Assembly (NCBI GenBank): GCA_029209985.1
Contig: JARGNZ010000018.1
Span: 1 to 62,609, forward strand
Length of the DNA: 62,609 nucleotides
Direction of reading: 5' to 3'
DNA from: Parvibaculaceae bacterium
GTDB lineage: Bacteria > Pseudomonadota > Alphaproteobacteria > Parvibaculales > Parvibaculaceae
Position 1 is the first letter of the stretch; each line of letters opens with the position of its first letter. The notes beneath the pieces are model-generated. The model saw only the letters and a list, made by a program, of their open reading frames with translations. It had not been told where the DNA came from and did no database searches. Shown here piece after piece: positions 18,729-26,701 of this stretch. Position numbers and translations under genes: made by a program.

Positions 18729-18743
18729 TTCTGCGTGGCAGAA
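18729..18743. promoter_or_regulatory. Candidate operator (perfect dyad) before DUF3604 gene 2
   Basis: TTCTGC-GTG-GCAGAA, a perfect 6-3-6 inverted repeat 78 nt before the copy 2 start. It is the best of three related sites in this cluster. A further block, GCTGGTAA, occurs 34 nt after it and also follows the copy 1 site. Confidence 0.5.
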
Positions 18744-18820
18744 CAACGGCTGAGACCTGCCCCACCTCTCTCAAAAGCTGGTAAATTTTGGAAAACGCAT
18801 AACATGGAAGAGGGAACCCA

Positions 18821-20755
18821 ATGAAACACGTCCTTATAGGCGGGTGCCTAACCGCCCTTCTCAGCCTACAGGTTACCGCAGCGAGCGCCGAAAATACGCA
18901 ACTGCTATGGGGTGACACGCATCTGCACACCTCCTACTCAACAGACGCCTTTATGGCGGGCAACCGCTCTGCTGATCCAGATACGGCCTACCGGGTGGCC
19001 AAGGGCGAACCCATCATACATCCCTTCAATCGATCCCGCGTTCAGCTTATCCGACCGCTTGATTTCCTTGTTGTCGCTGATCACGCAGAATTCTTTGGCA
19101 TCCTCAATTCCATTTATGGCAACAATCCAGATCAAACAAACTCCCCCTTTTGGGAGCGGTGGCGGTCTGCCTTTTACCTCAACCGACTACGGGCCGCCAT
19201 TGAAGACCCCGAAGCCGCTGTTGCTGTTTTCCGCAAACGCTTAGCCTCTCCTGAAAAGGCAAAATCAACCGATAACACCGCGTCCAATGATGCCAAAATG
19301 ACGAAAAAGGCAAAGCCCGGATTTGTCGGTTTCATTTCAACAGATGCAGCCACAGCCATCACATCAGCCATGTGGGAAGATTCTGTCAGCGCCGCAGAAA
19401 AACATAATGAACCCGGAAAGTTTTCCGCCCTCATTGGATGGGAATGGTCGCAAGCGCGCAATAGCGCCAGTTTGCATCGCGTCGTCCTCTCCACCATGGA
19501 CGGCCCAACAGCAGCAGGCATAGACCCCATCGGTGCTCATGAAGCCCCGTACCCTGAAGATCTCTGGGCAGGGTTGGAAAAGCTCACCAACCAAACCGGT
19601 GCGCAGTTTTTAGCCATTCCGCACAACTCAAACCTATCTAAAGGCTACATGTTCGCCAACACCACCCTGCGGGGAGAAGAGATCACCGCGCAATACGCCA
19701 CAACACGCGCCGAATGGGAACCTCTCGTTGAAGCCACCCAAACAAAGGGGGACTCCGAGACCCACCCAAATCTCTCCCCGGATGACGAGTTTGCAAACTT
19801 CGAACGGTTCGACTTCTATAATCGCCACTCGCCCAACCGTCTTGGATATAAAGCAGGCAAAGGGGATTTCATTCGACCAGCCCTCAAACGAGGTTTAGAA
19901 ATCGAACAGCGCGTGGGCGTAAACCCCTATAAATTTGGCATGGTTGGGTCAACGGATTCTCACACCAGCATTTCGAGTGCAGAAGAAACAAACTTCTGGG
20001 GCAAAATGGCGGTCGACTCCATTCCAGAAAACAAACGCGACAAAGTAGACCCCGATACCGGCTACATCAGCGGCAAAGATAATGTAAATGGCTGGACTAT
20101 GTCCGCCTCTGGCAGAGCCGCCGTATGGGCAACCGAAAATACGCGCCAATCTATTTTTGACGCCATGAAGCGCAAAGAAACCTACGCCACCACCGGCCCG
20201 CGCATGAGCGTGCGCCTCTTTGGGGGCTGGGAATTTGATCCGAGCGTCGTTGACGCACAGAACATAGCTGAAATCGGCTATGCGTCAGGCGTACCCATGG
20301 GCGGCGACCTCACCGCAGCCCCAGAAGGAGGCGCACCACAGTTCTTAGTACGTGCCGTAAAAGACCCCCTCGACGGCAATTTAGATCGCGTGCAAATCAT
20401 CAAGGGATGGTTAGACGAGAACAACGTCAGCCAAGAAAAAATCTTCGACATCGTATGGTCTGATGGTCGCATATTCGGCGCAGATGGAAAACTTCCAGCC
20501 GTCGGCAATACTGTCAATTTGAAAACAGGCGCAGTTGAAAACTCCATCGGCGCACCAGAGCTGACAACCCTTTGGAGCGATCCTGAGTTCGATCCGAACC
20601 AACGCGCCTTCTACTATGTCCGCGTTCTTCAGATCCCCACCATCCGGCACTCTCAATTGGATGCCACCGCATTGGGCATGCAAGCCCCCCCTTACGAAGG
20701 ACCTCCAACCATTCAGGAGCGGGCCTACTCCTCCCCCATCTGGTACACCCCGTAA
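18821..20755 (+). CDS. Secreted DUF3604 protein, copy 2
   Basis: 644 residues, close paralogue of copy 1 with the same layout: signal peptide to about residue 23, GDTHLH at residues 31-36, VVADHAE near 87, AIPHNSN, GSTDSHTS and the C-terminal SSPIWYTP. All putative metal ligands are retained, so it is likely active. The region around residues 140-170 differs most, with a Lys/Ala-rich insert (KAKSTDNTASNDAKMTKKAK). Ribosome-binding site GAGGGA lies before the ATG. One ~120-bp stretch is nearly identical to copy 1 at DNA level while the flanks are not, suggesting gene conversion. It is transcribed toward the third paralogue, with a shared terminator between them. Confidence 0.85.
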   Translation: MKHVLIGGCLTALLSLQVTAASAENTQLLWGDTHLHTSYSTDAFMAGNRSADPDTAYRVAKGEPIIHPFNRSRVQLIRPLDFLVVADHAEFFGILNSIYGNNPDQTNSPFWERWRSAFYLNRLRAAIEDPEAAVAVFRKRLASPEKAKSTDNTASNDAKMTKKAKPGFVGFISTDAATAITSAMWEDSVSAAEKHNEPGKFSALIGWEWSQARNSASLHRVVLSTMDGPTAAGIDPIGAHEAPYPEDLWAGLEKLTNQTGAQFLAIPHNSNLSKGYMFANTTLRGEEITAQYATTRAEWEPLVEATQTKGDSETHPNLSPDDEFANFERFDFYNRHSPNRLGYKAGKGDFIRPALKRGLEIEQRVGVNPYKFGMVGSTDSHTSISSAEETNFWGKMAVDSIPENKRDKVDPDTGYISGKDNVNGWTMSASGRAAVWATENTRQSIFDAMKRKETYATTGPRMSVRLFGGWEFDPSVVDAQNIAEIGYASGVPMGGDLTAAPEGGAPQFLVRAVKDPLDGNLDRVQIIKGWLDENNVSQEKIFDIVWSDGRIFGADGKLPAVGNTVNLKTGAVENSIGAPELTTLWSDPEFDPNQRAFYYVRVLQIPTIRHSQLDATALGMQAPPYEGPPTIQERAYSSPIWYTP

Positions 20756-20786
20756 CGCGGGCCAAAGAGCAGATCACGGAGAAATA

Positions 20787-20819
20787 AAAAGGGCGACTCT
20801 TACAAAAGAGCCGCCCTTT
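20787..20819. terminator. Bidirectional terminator between DUF3604 copies 2 and 3
   Basis: AAAGGGCGACTCTT, loop ACAA, AAGAGCCGCCCTTT: a 14-nt stem with one mismatch, flanked by A and T runs, between the convergent stops at 20755 and 20840. Confidence 0.8.
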
Positions 20820-20839
20820 CGCCTTCACCTTATCCCCGA

Positions 20840-22681
20840 TTAAGGTGTGTACCAAATAGGTGATGTATATGCGCGCTCTTGAATGGATGCCGGATACCCT
20901 TCAGGAAGCGGTTGTTTCATAGCCACCATGTCTTGGGTCGAATTACGCGGGGTTGGAATTTCCAAAACCCGCACGTAATAGAATGCCCGCTGACTTGCAT
21001 CAAATGCAGGATCGCTCCAAACCGTCGCAAAGTCCACTGCACCAATATCATTGGTATAGCGCGCTGTTGAAAGATCAACAGTATTGCCCACGGCTGGCAC
21101 TGTCCCATCCGCACTCACAGTACGCTCATCTGACAACGCAACATCAAAGACGGTCTCATGTGTTTCCCCTGCACTATCAACCCAACCTTTAATCACTTGT
21201 ACCCGGTCCAAGTTTGCACTCACAGGATCTTTTACAGCTTGAATCAAAAATTTCGGCGCTGTATCCGCAGGCGCTGCGGTGAGGTCGCCCCCCATCGGAA
21301 CCCCTTTGGCATAGCCTCGGTCTGCAAAGTCAGAGGCGGCTGCATCATTTGGTTCATAATCCCAACCACCGAAAAAGCGTACCTTCATATGCGGCCCCGT
21401 CGTGGCATAAGTTTCTTTACGCTGCATCGCTTCAAACAAAGCTTCACGTGTGTTTTCGGTTGCCCAAACACCCGCCAAGCCGGAAGCAGACATATCAAAC
21501 CCACTGTTGCGCTTGCTAAAGCCCTTCAACTTATTTGCCGGAATTGAATCAATCGCCGTTTTGCCCCAAAAGTTTCCCTCCTCAGGAGAGGATAAACCAG
21601 TATGGGAATCCGTCGACCCAATCATGCCAAGCTTGAAGGGGTTCACCCCAACTTCTTGTTCAATGGCAAGACCATTTTTCAAAGCCGACCGCACATAGTT
21701 GCCCGCCGCAGCAGGGTCCTTAGCGACAGCATTACGCGCATCAATCAAAACACCGTAAGTTTCAAAGTCTGCAAACTCATCATTGGGCGACAGCGACGAG
21801 TTTGTTTCAGAATCGCCCTTCGTTTGCGTCACCTCAACAAGCGGCTCCCACTCAGAACGTGTTCTCGCGTAGGCCGCCGTAATCGGCTTGCCCTCACTAT
21901 CTTTCATCGCAAACATCAACCCCTTGGAGATATTGGAGTTATGCGGGATCGCAAGGATGTTCACATCAGAAGCTTTAGAAGTCTTCTCCATCCATGCCCA
22001 CAAATCTTCAGGGCGGGCGCTCTCAATAGATGAATATGGCAAAAAGGTTTCTGCTTTCTCAGCTCCCTCTTTCACCAACACCACTCTGTGCAAGTTGGCA
22101 CCATCTGGCAGTGACGACCACTCCCACCCAATAAAGGTGGTAAACTTACCCGGCTCGTTATGCATATCTGCAGCCCGCGTGATTTGCTGCCACACAGGTT
22201 TGCGAATATCCTCGGTGTTCAACTCAGGAATGGGTTTGTTTTCATTGATGGAACGAACCATCTCCATGAAAACCAAGGCCCCCTTGCCTTCCTTAAACAT
22301 CTCATGATTTTTACGGCCACGCTCAGTTGCCATCACACGCGGATCACCCTTCACCGTCAACGGCGTTACACCCATGTATTCCGCATGGTCAGCAACCGCC
22401 ATAAAGTCGAGCGGTGTTCTCAGCTGCACTTTTGCTTTGTGATACGGGTGCACAACAGGAATGCCCTTGGCATATCGATAAGCTGTGTCTGGCGTCGCTG
22501 AATGATTGCCGAAAATGAAGGCGTCACCGGACAAAGCCGTATGAACATGCGTATCCCCGAAATAAACTTGCGTGGCTGCCGCGTGGGCGCCCCCGCTCAA
22601 TGTTAATCCAGCAACAAAACCAGCCAAAGCAACGGCACTTGCTCGCCCCAACAAACGTTCGCGAAGAGATTTTTGAATCAT
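20840..22681 (-). CDS. Secreted DUF3604 protein, copy 3 (divergent paralogue)
   Basis: 613 residues with a longer signal peptide (basic start, hydrophobic AVALAGFVAGLTLSG, cleavage near AHA-AA at residue 34). The same motif order is present: GDTHVH with His45 and His47, AVADHAEYMG, AIPHNSNISKG, GSTDSHTGLSS, RKETYATTGPHMKVRFFGGW and the terminal SPIWYTP. It lacks the copy 1/2-specific insert near residue 150 and is clearly more diverged, so it separated earlier. Ribosome-binding site AGGAGG lies 5 nt before the ATG. TATAGT at 22706-22701 on the minus strand is a good -10 element. A dyad related to those of copies 1 and 2 lies 68 nt upstream of the start. Confidence 0.85.
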   Translation of the reverse strand: MIQKSLRERLLGRASAVALAGFVAGLTLSGGAHAAATQVYFGDTHVHTALSGDAFIFGNHSATPDTAYRYAKGIPVVHPYHKAKVQLRTPLDFMAVADHAEYMGVTPLTVKGDPRVMATERGRKNHEMFKEGKGALVFMEMVRSINENKPIPELNTEDIRKPVWQQITRAADMHNEPGKFTTFIGWEWSSLPDGANLHRVVLVKEGAEKAETFLPYSSIESARPEDLWAWMEKTSKASDVNILAIPHNSNISKGLMFAMKDSEGKPITAAYARTRSEWEPLVEVTQTKGDSETNSSLSPNDEFADFETYGVLIDARNAVAKDPAAAGNYVRSALKNGLAIEQEVGVNPFKLGMIGSTDSHTGLSSPEEGNFWGKTAIDSIPANKLKGFSKRNSGFDMSASGLAGVWATENTREALFEAMQRKETYATTGPHMKVRFFGGWDYEPNDAAASDFADRGYAKGVPMGGDLTAAPADTAPKFLIQAVKDPVSANLDRVQVIKGWVDSAGETHETVFDVALSDERTVSADGTVPAVGNTVDLSTARYTNDIGAVDFATVWSDPAFDASQRAFYYVRVLEIPTPRNSTQDMVAMKQPLPEGYPASIQERAYTSPIWYTP

Positions 22682-22748
22682 GCGATCCTCCTAATTTCCC
22701 CCACTATAAGAGCCACACTTGCCCCCAGCGTCGCCATATCACCTATCG

Positions 22749-22763
22749 TTCTGCACTGCGGAA
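22749..22763. promoter_or_regulatory. Candidate operator (dyad) before DUF3604 gene 3
   Basis: TTCTGC-ACT-GCGGAA on the plus strand, so TTCCGC-AGT-GCAGAA toward the gene: 5 of 6 arm positions pair. On the coding strand it aligns with the copy 1 site (TTCCGT-GAG-GCAGAA). Confidence 0.45.
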
Positions 22764-22803
22764 TAAAAAATATAACCATAAAAGCGAACAATTCACTTTA
22801 GTT

Positions 22804-22818
22804 TATAGGCGACCTATA
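22804..22818. promoter_or_regulatory. Inverted repeat TATAGG-CGA-CCTATA
   Basis: A perfect 6-3-6 dyad in the AT-rich divergent region between DUF3604 copy 3 and the small gene at 22934, about 120 nt from each. It could be an operator for either gene; no factor can be named. Confidence 0.25.
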
Positions 22819-22933
22819 CACGCAATTTGATTGTAATTTTTCATTTAACAACCCATTAGGAAAGCCCCCTCACACTATAGGCCTAGACGGAAACACAGCT
22901 CCCCTCCCCCAAAAACGGGAGAAAGGTCAGAAA

Positions 22934-23215
22934 GTGAGTAAACAAACACCGACAATACTCGATACCCTCGGCCCTGAGCTGCGTCATATGCTTCAGGTGG
23001 GTGCCGACACGCTGGCCGACTTTTGGCTTGAAGTGGGAGAGTTTTTTGAGGACACGTTTCCCGCTTTCCTCAAACTGATACGCCAGATATGGGAAGCATG
23101 GCTCACCCTGTTCCCCCGCACGGATGTCTGGGACCCTTGGGGCGCGGCATGTGTGATGATCTTTGTCGTGCTCTTTTTAACCCGCCAAATTCTGAAACTT
23201 CTCACCCCCGCATAA
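22934..23215 (+). CDS. Small membrane protein of unknown function
   Basis: 93 residues from a GTG start with AAAGG 7 nt upstream. The N-terminal two thirds are amphipathic and rich in acidic and aromatic residues (ADFWLEVGEFFEDTFPAFLK), with one C-terminal hydrophobic helix (AACVMIFVVLFLTRQILKLL). I do not recognise a family. The acidic N-terminus and single tail-end helix suggest a bitopic inner-membrane protein. It precedes another membrane protein by 123 nt on the same strand, so the two could be co-transcribed. Confidence 0.6.
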   Translation: MSKQTPTILDTLGPELRHMLQVGADTLADFWLEVGEFFEDTFPAFLKLIRQIWEAWLTLFPRTDVWDPWGAACVMIFVVLFLTRQILKLLTPA

Positions 23216-23338
23216 TCAGCAAGCTCGGGAACCCTGAAAACACCTTCAAATTCTTGTGACCGTCCTTACAAAACACAGCCCCTATTGCCTTTGAAAAAAC
23301 ACAGCTAAGGTTCTGTATCGACTTTTGAGGGGGAAAGA

Positions 23339-23986
23339 ATGTCTTCACACACCAGAACGACAGTGAGTTTTCTAGGGGTAGCCCTATGCCTCTATCTAGC
23401 ACCCATCCAGTCCACCCTCTGGAATGTCGCCGAGACACCTCATTGGATTGGCACGCTCACCGTCCTACAAAACTCAGCAACAGCCCTGTACCAAGCAGCA
23501 GGGGCCACCTTAGACATCACCCCCTATTATTTCTTTGGTCGGTTTTTCTTTCTTATTTATCTCACCCTTTTTATTGCCCTCACCACCCTCTTTCCCTATG
23601 CAAGCCAAATGGGAAGTCGCACCAAAAGCCTCCATCGCACACTGTCTGGTTTTCTAGCCCTTGCAGCGGTTGGCAATCTTATCGCCTACTGGGGCGGCGG
23701 TTGGTTTGGCCCAGACGTGCGGTTTGTCGGTTTCTGGCTCATCGAAGTCCCCAGCCTATGCCTCACCCTCATCGGGTTAAGCGCTTTGGGCGTGGCACTT
23801 CTAAAGCATCCTGCCCGCCCGTGGCTCATTGCTGTGCTGCTCATACTCACACCTGCATTCTGCATCGCCGCAACCATGGCATTTCAATATATGTCTCACG
23901 GCCCCGTCCTTGGCATAGCCGCCAGTCTCTTCCTCATTTCTGTGGTTGCATCCGGGCCAATAAAAAACGGGCCCGCTCTCGCGTGA
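23339..23986 (+). CDS. Multi-pass membrane protein of unknown function
   Basis: 215 residues with a strong ribosome-binding site (GAGGGGGAAAGA). About five or six hydrophobic helices are visible: FLGVALCLYLAP at the start, FFLIYLTLFIALTTLF, SGFLALAAVGNLIAYWGGGW, SLCLTLIGLSALGVALL, WLIAVLLILTPAFCIAA and LGIAASLFLISVVAS. No soluble domain and no motif I recognise. It probably sits in the inner membrane. It is transcribed toward, and converges with, the ferritin-like gene at 24025. Confidence 0.6.
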   Translation: MSSHTRTTVSFLGVALCLYLAPIQSTLWNVAETPHWIGTLTVLQNSATALYQAAGATLDITPYYFFGRFFFLIYLTLFIALTTLFPYASQMGSRTKSLHRTLSGFLALAAVGNLIAYWGGGWFGPDVRFVGFWLIEVPSLCLTLIGLSALGVALLKHPARPWLIAVLLILTPAFCIAATMAFQYMSHGPVLGIAASLFLISVVASGPIKNGPALA

Positions 23987-24024
23987 CCCGTTTCCATTCA
24001 AAAGCCCTAACGGACTCCTAAAGC

Positions 24025-25059
24025 TTATGCAGCAATCCCCGCATCTGACATCGCCAAGAAGTCAGCAACTTTAGCCTCGCCTTCCGGCAAGGTGCGGACT
24101 TCCGCTAGCAATCTTTCAACAGCTTCTGCACGCTCAATTTCAACTCGTTCAACAGCGTGCCAATGCACCATGTCGTTCCAAGCTTTATCAATAAGCTCCA
24201 CCCCATCAATCGTTCCGCCATCCACAGTCTTAAAGGTCACACTGCGCATTTCAGAAACCACGGTTTGTAAATATCCAACGTGAATGGCTTCATCCTCGCG
24301 AATACGCTCAACCATTGTTGCAGCCAGTTCAGCATCCTCCCGACGGTCTTGAAACAGCGTTGGATCGCGCATGATAGAACAACAGAAACTGAAAAAAGCT
24401 TCAGCCCGCACTTCAATCATCAATACGTTCATCAACAATAAAAGCGTGTTCTCATAAGCTTCGGGAATTTCCGGCATCCGCCGTCCCCCGTCCGGGCGCG
24501 AAATATTGGTCGGTTCACCCGGCATCGGATAAGCATCCTTACCAAACAGCAAATCCCGAGACGCAAACCACATCGCGTCATGAGCGCCGTACTCAGGCCG
24601 TTTCGGATCACCGCCCTCATCCGCTCCATGTCCATAAAGCAATCCCTTATTCAGGTGCCCAATCGACATCTCACTCACATCATCCACAATAATGTCTTGA
24701 AAGTCTGGCGCGGTGAATTCACACAAAATCTGACCACGCGCTTCAACAATACCGGTAATGGTCAACCCATTCCAAAGAGATGTGCCCAAACCATTAGACA
24801 GCAGAAACCTTTGCTGCTCCAAATTCGGCACCGTTTCCGGCTGCAACAAATCACTCGTCGCATCAACCAATGGAAAGCCGCGTTCCTTCAATGCATTTTG
24901 CCATGCATGTACCGCAGGCCAACGATGCAACGTACGCGGAGAAACATATGTGCCCTGCGCATCAAATCCGCCGTGCAACAAATATCCGGCTTCTTTATGA
25001 GGCTTTGCATATTCGTGCTCAGCCATCAATTCCGCTTCTGTATATTTTAATTTCGCCAT
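24025..25059 (-). CDS. Ferritin-like fold protein of unknown function
   Basis: 344 residues. The C-terminal half holds two helix motifs typical of di-iron ferritin-like domains: MIEVRAEAFFSFCCSIMRD (Glu-rich helix) and REDEAIHVGYLQTVVSE (E-x-x-H type), so a di-metal site is plausible. The N-terminal half (PRTLHRWPAVHAWQNALKER) is not recognised. I know similar proteins only as uncharacterised. It starts 25 nt after the TetR stop on the same strand with a GGGAGG ribosome-binding site, so it is probably co-transcribed with, and perhaps controlled by, that regulator. An oxygenase, desaturase-like or stress role would be inference. Confidence 0.6.
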   Translation of the reverse strand: MAKLKYTEAELMAEHEYAKPHKEAGYLLHGGFDAQGTYVSPRTLHRWPAVHAWQNALKERGFPLVDATSDLLQPETVPNLEQQRFLLSNGLGTSLWNGLTITGIVEARGQILCEFTAPDFQDIIVDDVSEMSIGHLNKGLLYGHGADEGGDPKRPEYGAHDAMWFASRDLLFGKDAYPMPGEPTNISRPDGGRRMPEIPEAYENTLLLLMNVLMIEVRAEAFFSFCCSIMRDPTLFQDRREDAELAATMVERIREDEAIHVGYLQTVVSEMRSVTFKTVDGGTIDGVELIDKAWNDMVHWHAVERVEIERAEAVERLLAEVRTLPEGEAKVADFLAMSDAGIAA

Positions 25060-25083
25060 GTCACCCTCCCAGATGATGGGGAA

Positions 25084-25752
25084 TTAAACCTCCCCATTCA
25101 TTGAGCGCATTAGAGATCTTGTTATATCGTCGATCAATTTATTGCTCTCAATGTCATATAAAAATCCATATGCCAGCCCCTGCCCAATCGCACCAACAAT
25201 CAAATGGCCAATAAACAAGGGGTCAGCATCATCGTCTCGGTCATCCCACACGCCTTCGTCACGCCACCGGACAATCAGATCAGCCCAGTTTTTGCTCCAC
25301 CGTTCCATCGGAGAGGATGTTTTAACTTCCTCGACGGTTAAAACATTGGTGTTGGTCAACGCAGCAGAAAGCACTCCCGGATTGGCATTCGAATAGTCCA
25401 CCACCCCGGCAATGATTTCACGCAGCTGCTCCATTGGCGTGGAGTTTTCTTTCATATGAGCTTGGGTAAAAGCCCCCAGCTCATCACACGCTTCATTGGC
25501 AAAGGCCAAAAAGCACTCCAGCTTGTCTGTGAAATGAAGGTAAAAGGTGCCGTGCCCAACACCTGCCATTTTGGAAATGTCCTGAGGTCGGGTGCCGTGA
25601 TAGCCCTTTTCAATAAAGAGCGTACGTGCCGCAGCCACCAACTTCCGGCGACTTTCCAACCGTCGTTTAGACGGGGTCGCCCCCGCCTTCTTTTTATCTT
25701 TTGGGTCCGCTGTAGCAACGTCCCCGTGATCTGACATTTTATCGGTTTGCAT
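25084..25752 (-). CDS. TetR/AcrR-family transcriptional regulator
   Basis: 222 residues if translation starts at the ATG at 25752 (AGGGGA lies 11 nt before it); starts at 25779 or 25737 are possible. After a Lys-rich N-terminal stretch comes the TetR DNA-binding domain: RKLVAAARTLFIEKGYHGTR and ISKMAGVGHGTFYLHFTDKL, the latter being the recognition helix and the conserved YxHF-x-K element. The ligand-binding part is divergent, as usual. It is the first gene of a two-gene unit with the ferritin-like protein. An inverted repeat at 25823-25842, upstream of all candidate starts, is a possible autoregulatory operator. Confidence 0.88.
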   Translation of the reverse strand: MQTDKMSDHGDVATADPKDKKKAGATPSKRRLESRRKLVAAARTLFIEKGYHGTRPQDISKMAGVGHGTFYLHFTDKLECFLAFANEACDELGAFTQAHMKENSTPMEQLREIIAGVVDYSNANPGVLSAALTNTNVLTVEEVKTSSPMERWSKNWADLIVRWRDEGVWDDRDDDADPLFIGHLIVGAIGQGLAYGFLYDIESNKLIDDITRSLMRSMNGEV

Positions 25753-25822
25753 ATCCAGAGTGTTCCCCTCTAGTGACATTTTGTCAATTACTACTGCGCC
25801 CCCGCACAGGAAAATCACTTTG

Positions 25823-25842
25823 CAAGTGTTTTCAAGCACTTA
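25823..25842. promoter_or_regulatory. Possible TetR operator
   Basis: CAAGTG-N8-CACTTA, with arms AAGTG/CACTT perfect, plus three CAAG repeats in the same 25 bp. It lies 70-90 nt upstream of the likely TetR start. Position and symmetry suit an autoregulatory site; this is inference. Confidence 0.3.
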
Positions 25843-25922
25843 CAAGTCACACAAAGGGATATTATGGAACTTTCTAACCATTCCACGCATAAAAAATTCA
25901 GAATTTTCTCGTTTCAGGGCCG

Positions 25923-26699
25923 TTAGGCTTCCAAAACACGCGTGAAGACTGGCTGGTCTGGCTCAGATAGCGCTGGACGATAGGTATATCCAACTTCATT
26001 GAAGCCGGTGATTCCCTCAACAGAGCGCACTTGATTTTCCACAATATAGCGCGCCATCATCCCGCGTGCCCGTTTGGCGTGGAAACTAATCACCTTTGCC
26101 ACCCCACCGCGCTCCTCTTTAAAGACAGGGGTGACGATGCGTCCCGTAAGCGCCTTTGGATCAACGACTTTGAAATACTCAACAGACGCACAATTCACAA
26201 GCACGTCGTCCGGTTGCGCCGCCAACTCCGCCGACAAACTGGCCGTCACGGTCTCACGCCAAAACGTATAGAGGTCCTTGCCTTGCGGGTTGGCAAGACG
26301 GATCCCCATTTCCAATCGATAAGGCTCAATCTCATCAAGCGGGCGCAAAACCCCATAAAGACCAGAAAGAATACGCAGATGGTCCTGCGCATAGGCCACC
26401 GTCTCATCACTCATGGAAGGCGCGTCCAACCCTTGGTAGGTGTCGCCATTAAAGGCAAACATCGCAGCCTTGCGTTCCCGCTCAGGTGTCGTGGGTGAAA
26501 AATGCTGAAACCGCTGATAAGTCAAATCAGACAATGCATCAGACAATTTCATCAGTGATTTAAAATCACTCCGCGTGCACTTTTTAGCGACCCCGCCCAA
26601 CACCTCAGATTGCTCAAGAAACCGGGGAGCGTGAACATCGATAGATCGTTCAAGCGGAGAAAAGTCCAGCGCTTTCGCCGGGGAAACACATACCAACAT
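25923..26699 (-). CDS. yaaA: YaaA family (DUF328) peroxide-stress protein
   Basis: 258 residues, the usual family length, beginning MLVCVSPAKALDF; the family starts M-L-x-x-x-S-P-A-K. Further conserved-looking parts are AMFAFNGDTYQGLDA, LRILSGLYGVLRPLD, GIRLANPQGKDLYTFWR, VNCASVEYFK and ISFHAKRARGMMARY. E. coli YaaA binds DNA and limits oxidative damage by lowering free iron. The ATG lies only 2 nt after the stop of the CoxL-like gene, so it is probably expressed as the second gene of that unit. Confidence 0.9.
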   Translation of the reverse strand: MLVCVSPAKALDFSPLERSIDVHAPRFLEQSEVLGGVAKKCTRSDFKSLMKLSDALSDLTYQRFQHFSPTTPERERKAAMFAFNGDTYQGLDAPSMSDETVAYAQDHLRILSGLYGVLRPLDEIEPYRLEMGIRLANPQGKDLYTFWRETVTASLSAELAAQPDDVLVNCASVEYFKVVDPKALTGRIVTPVFKEERGGVAKVISFHAKRARGMMARYIVENQVRSVEGITGFNEVGYTYRPALSEPDQPVFTRVLEA

Positions 26700-26701
26700 C
26701 G

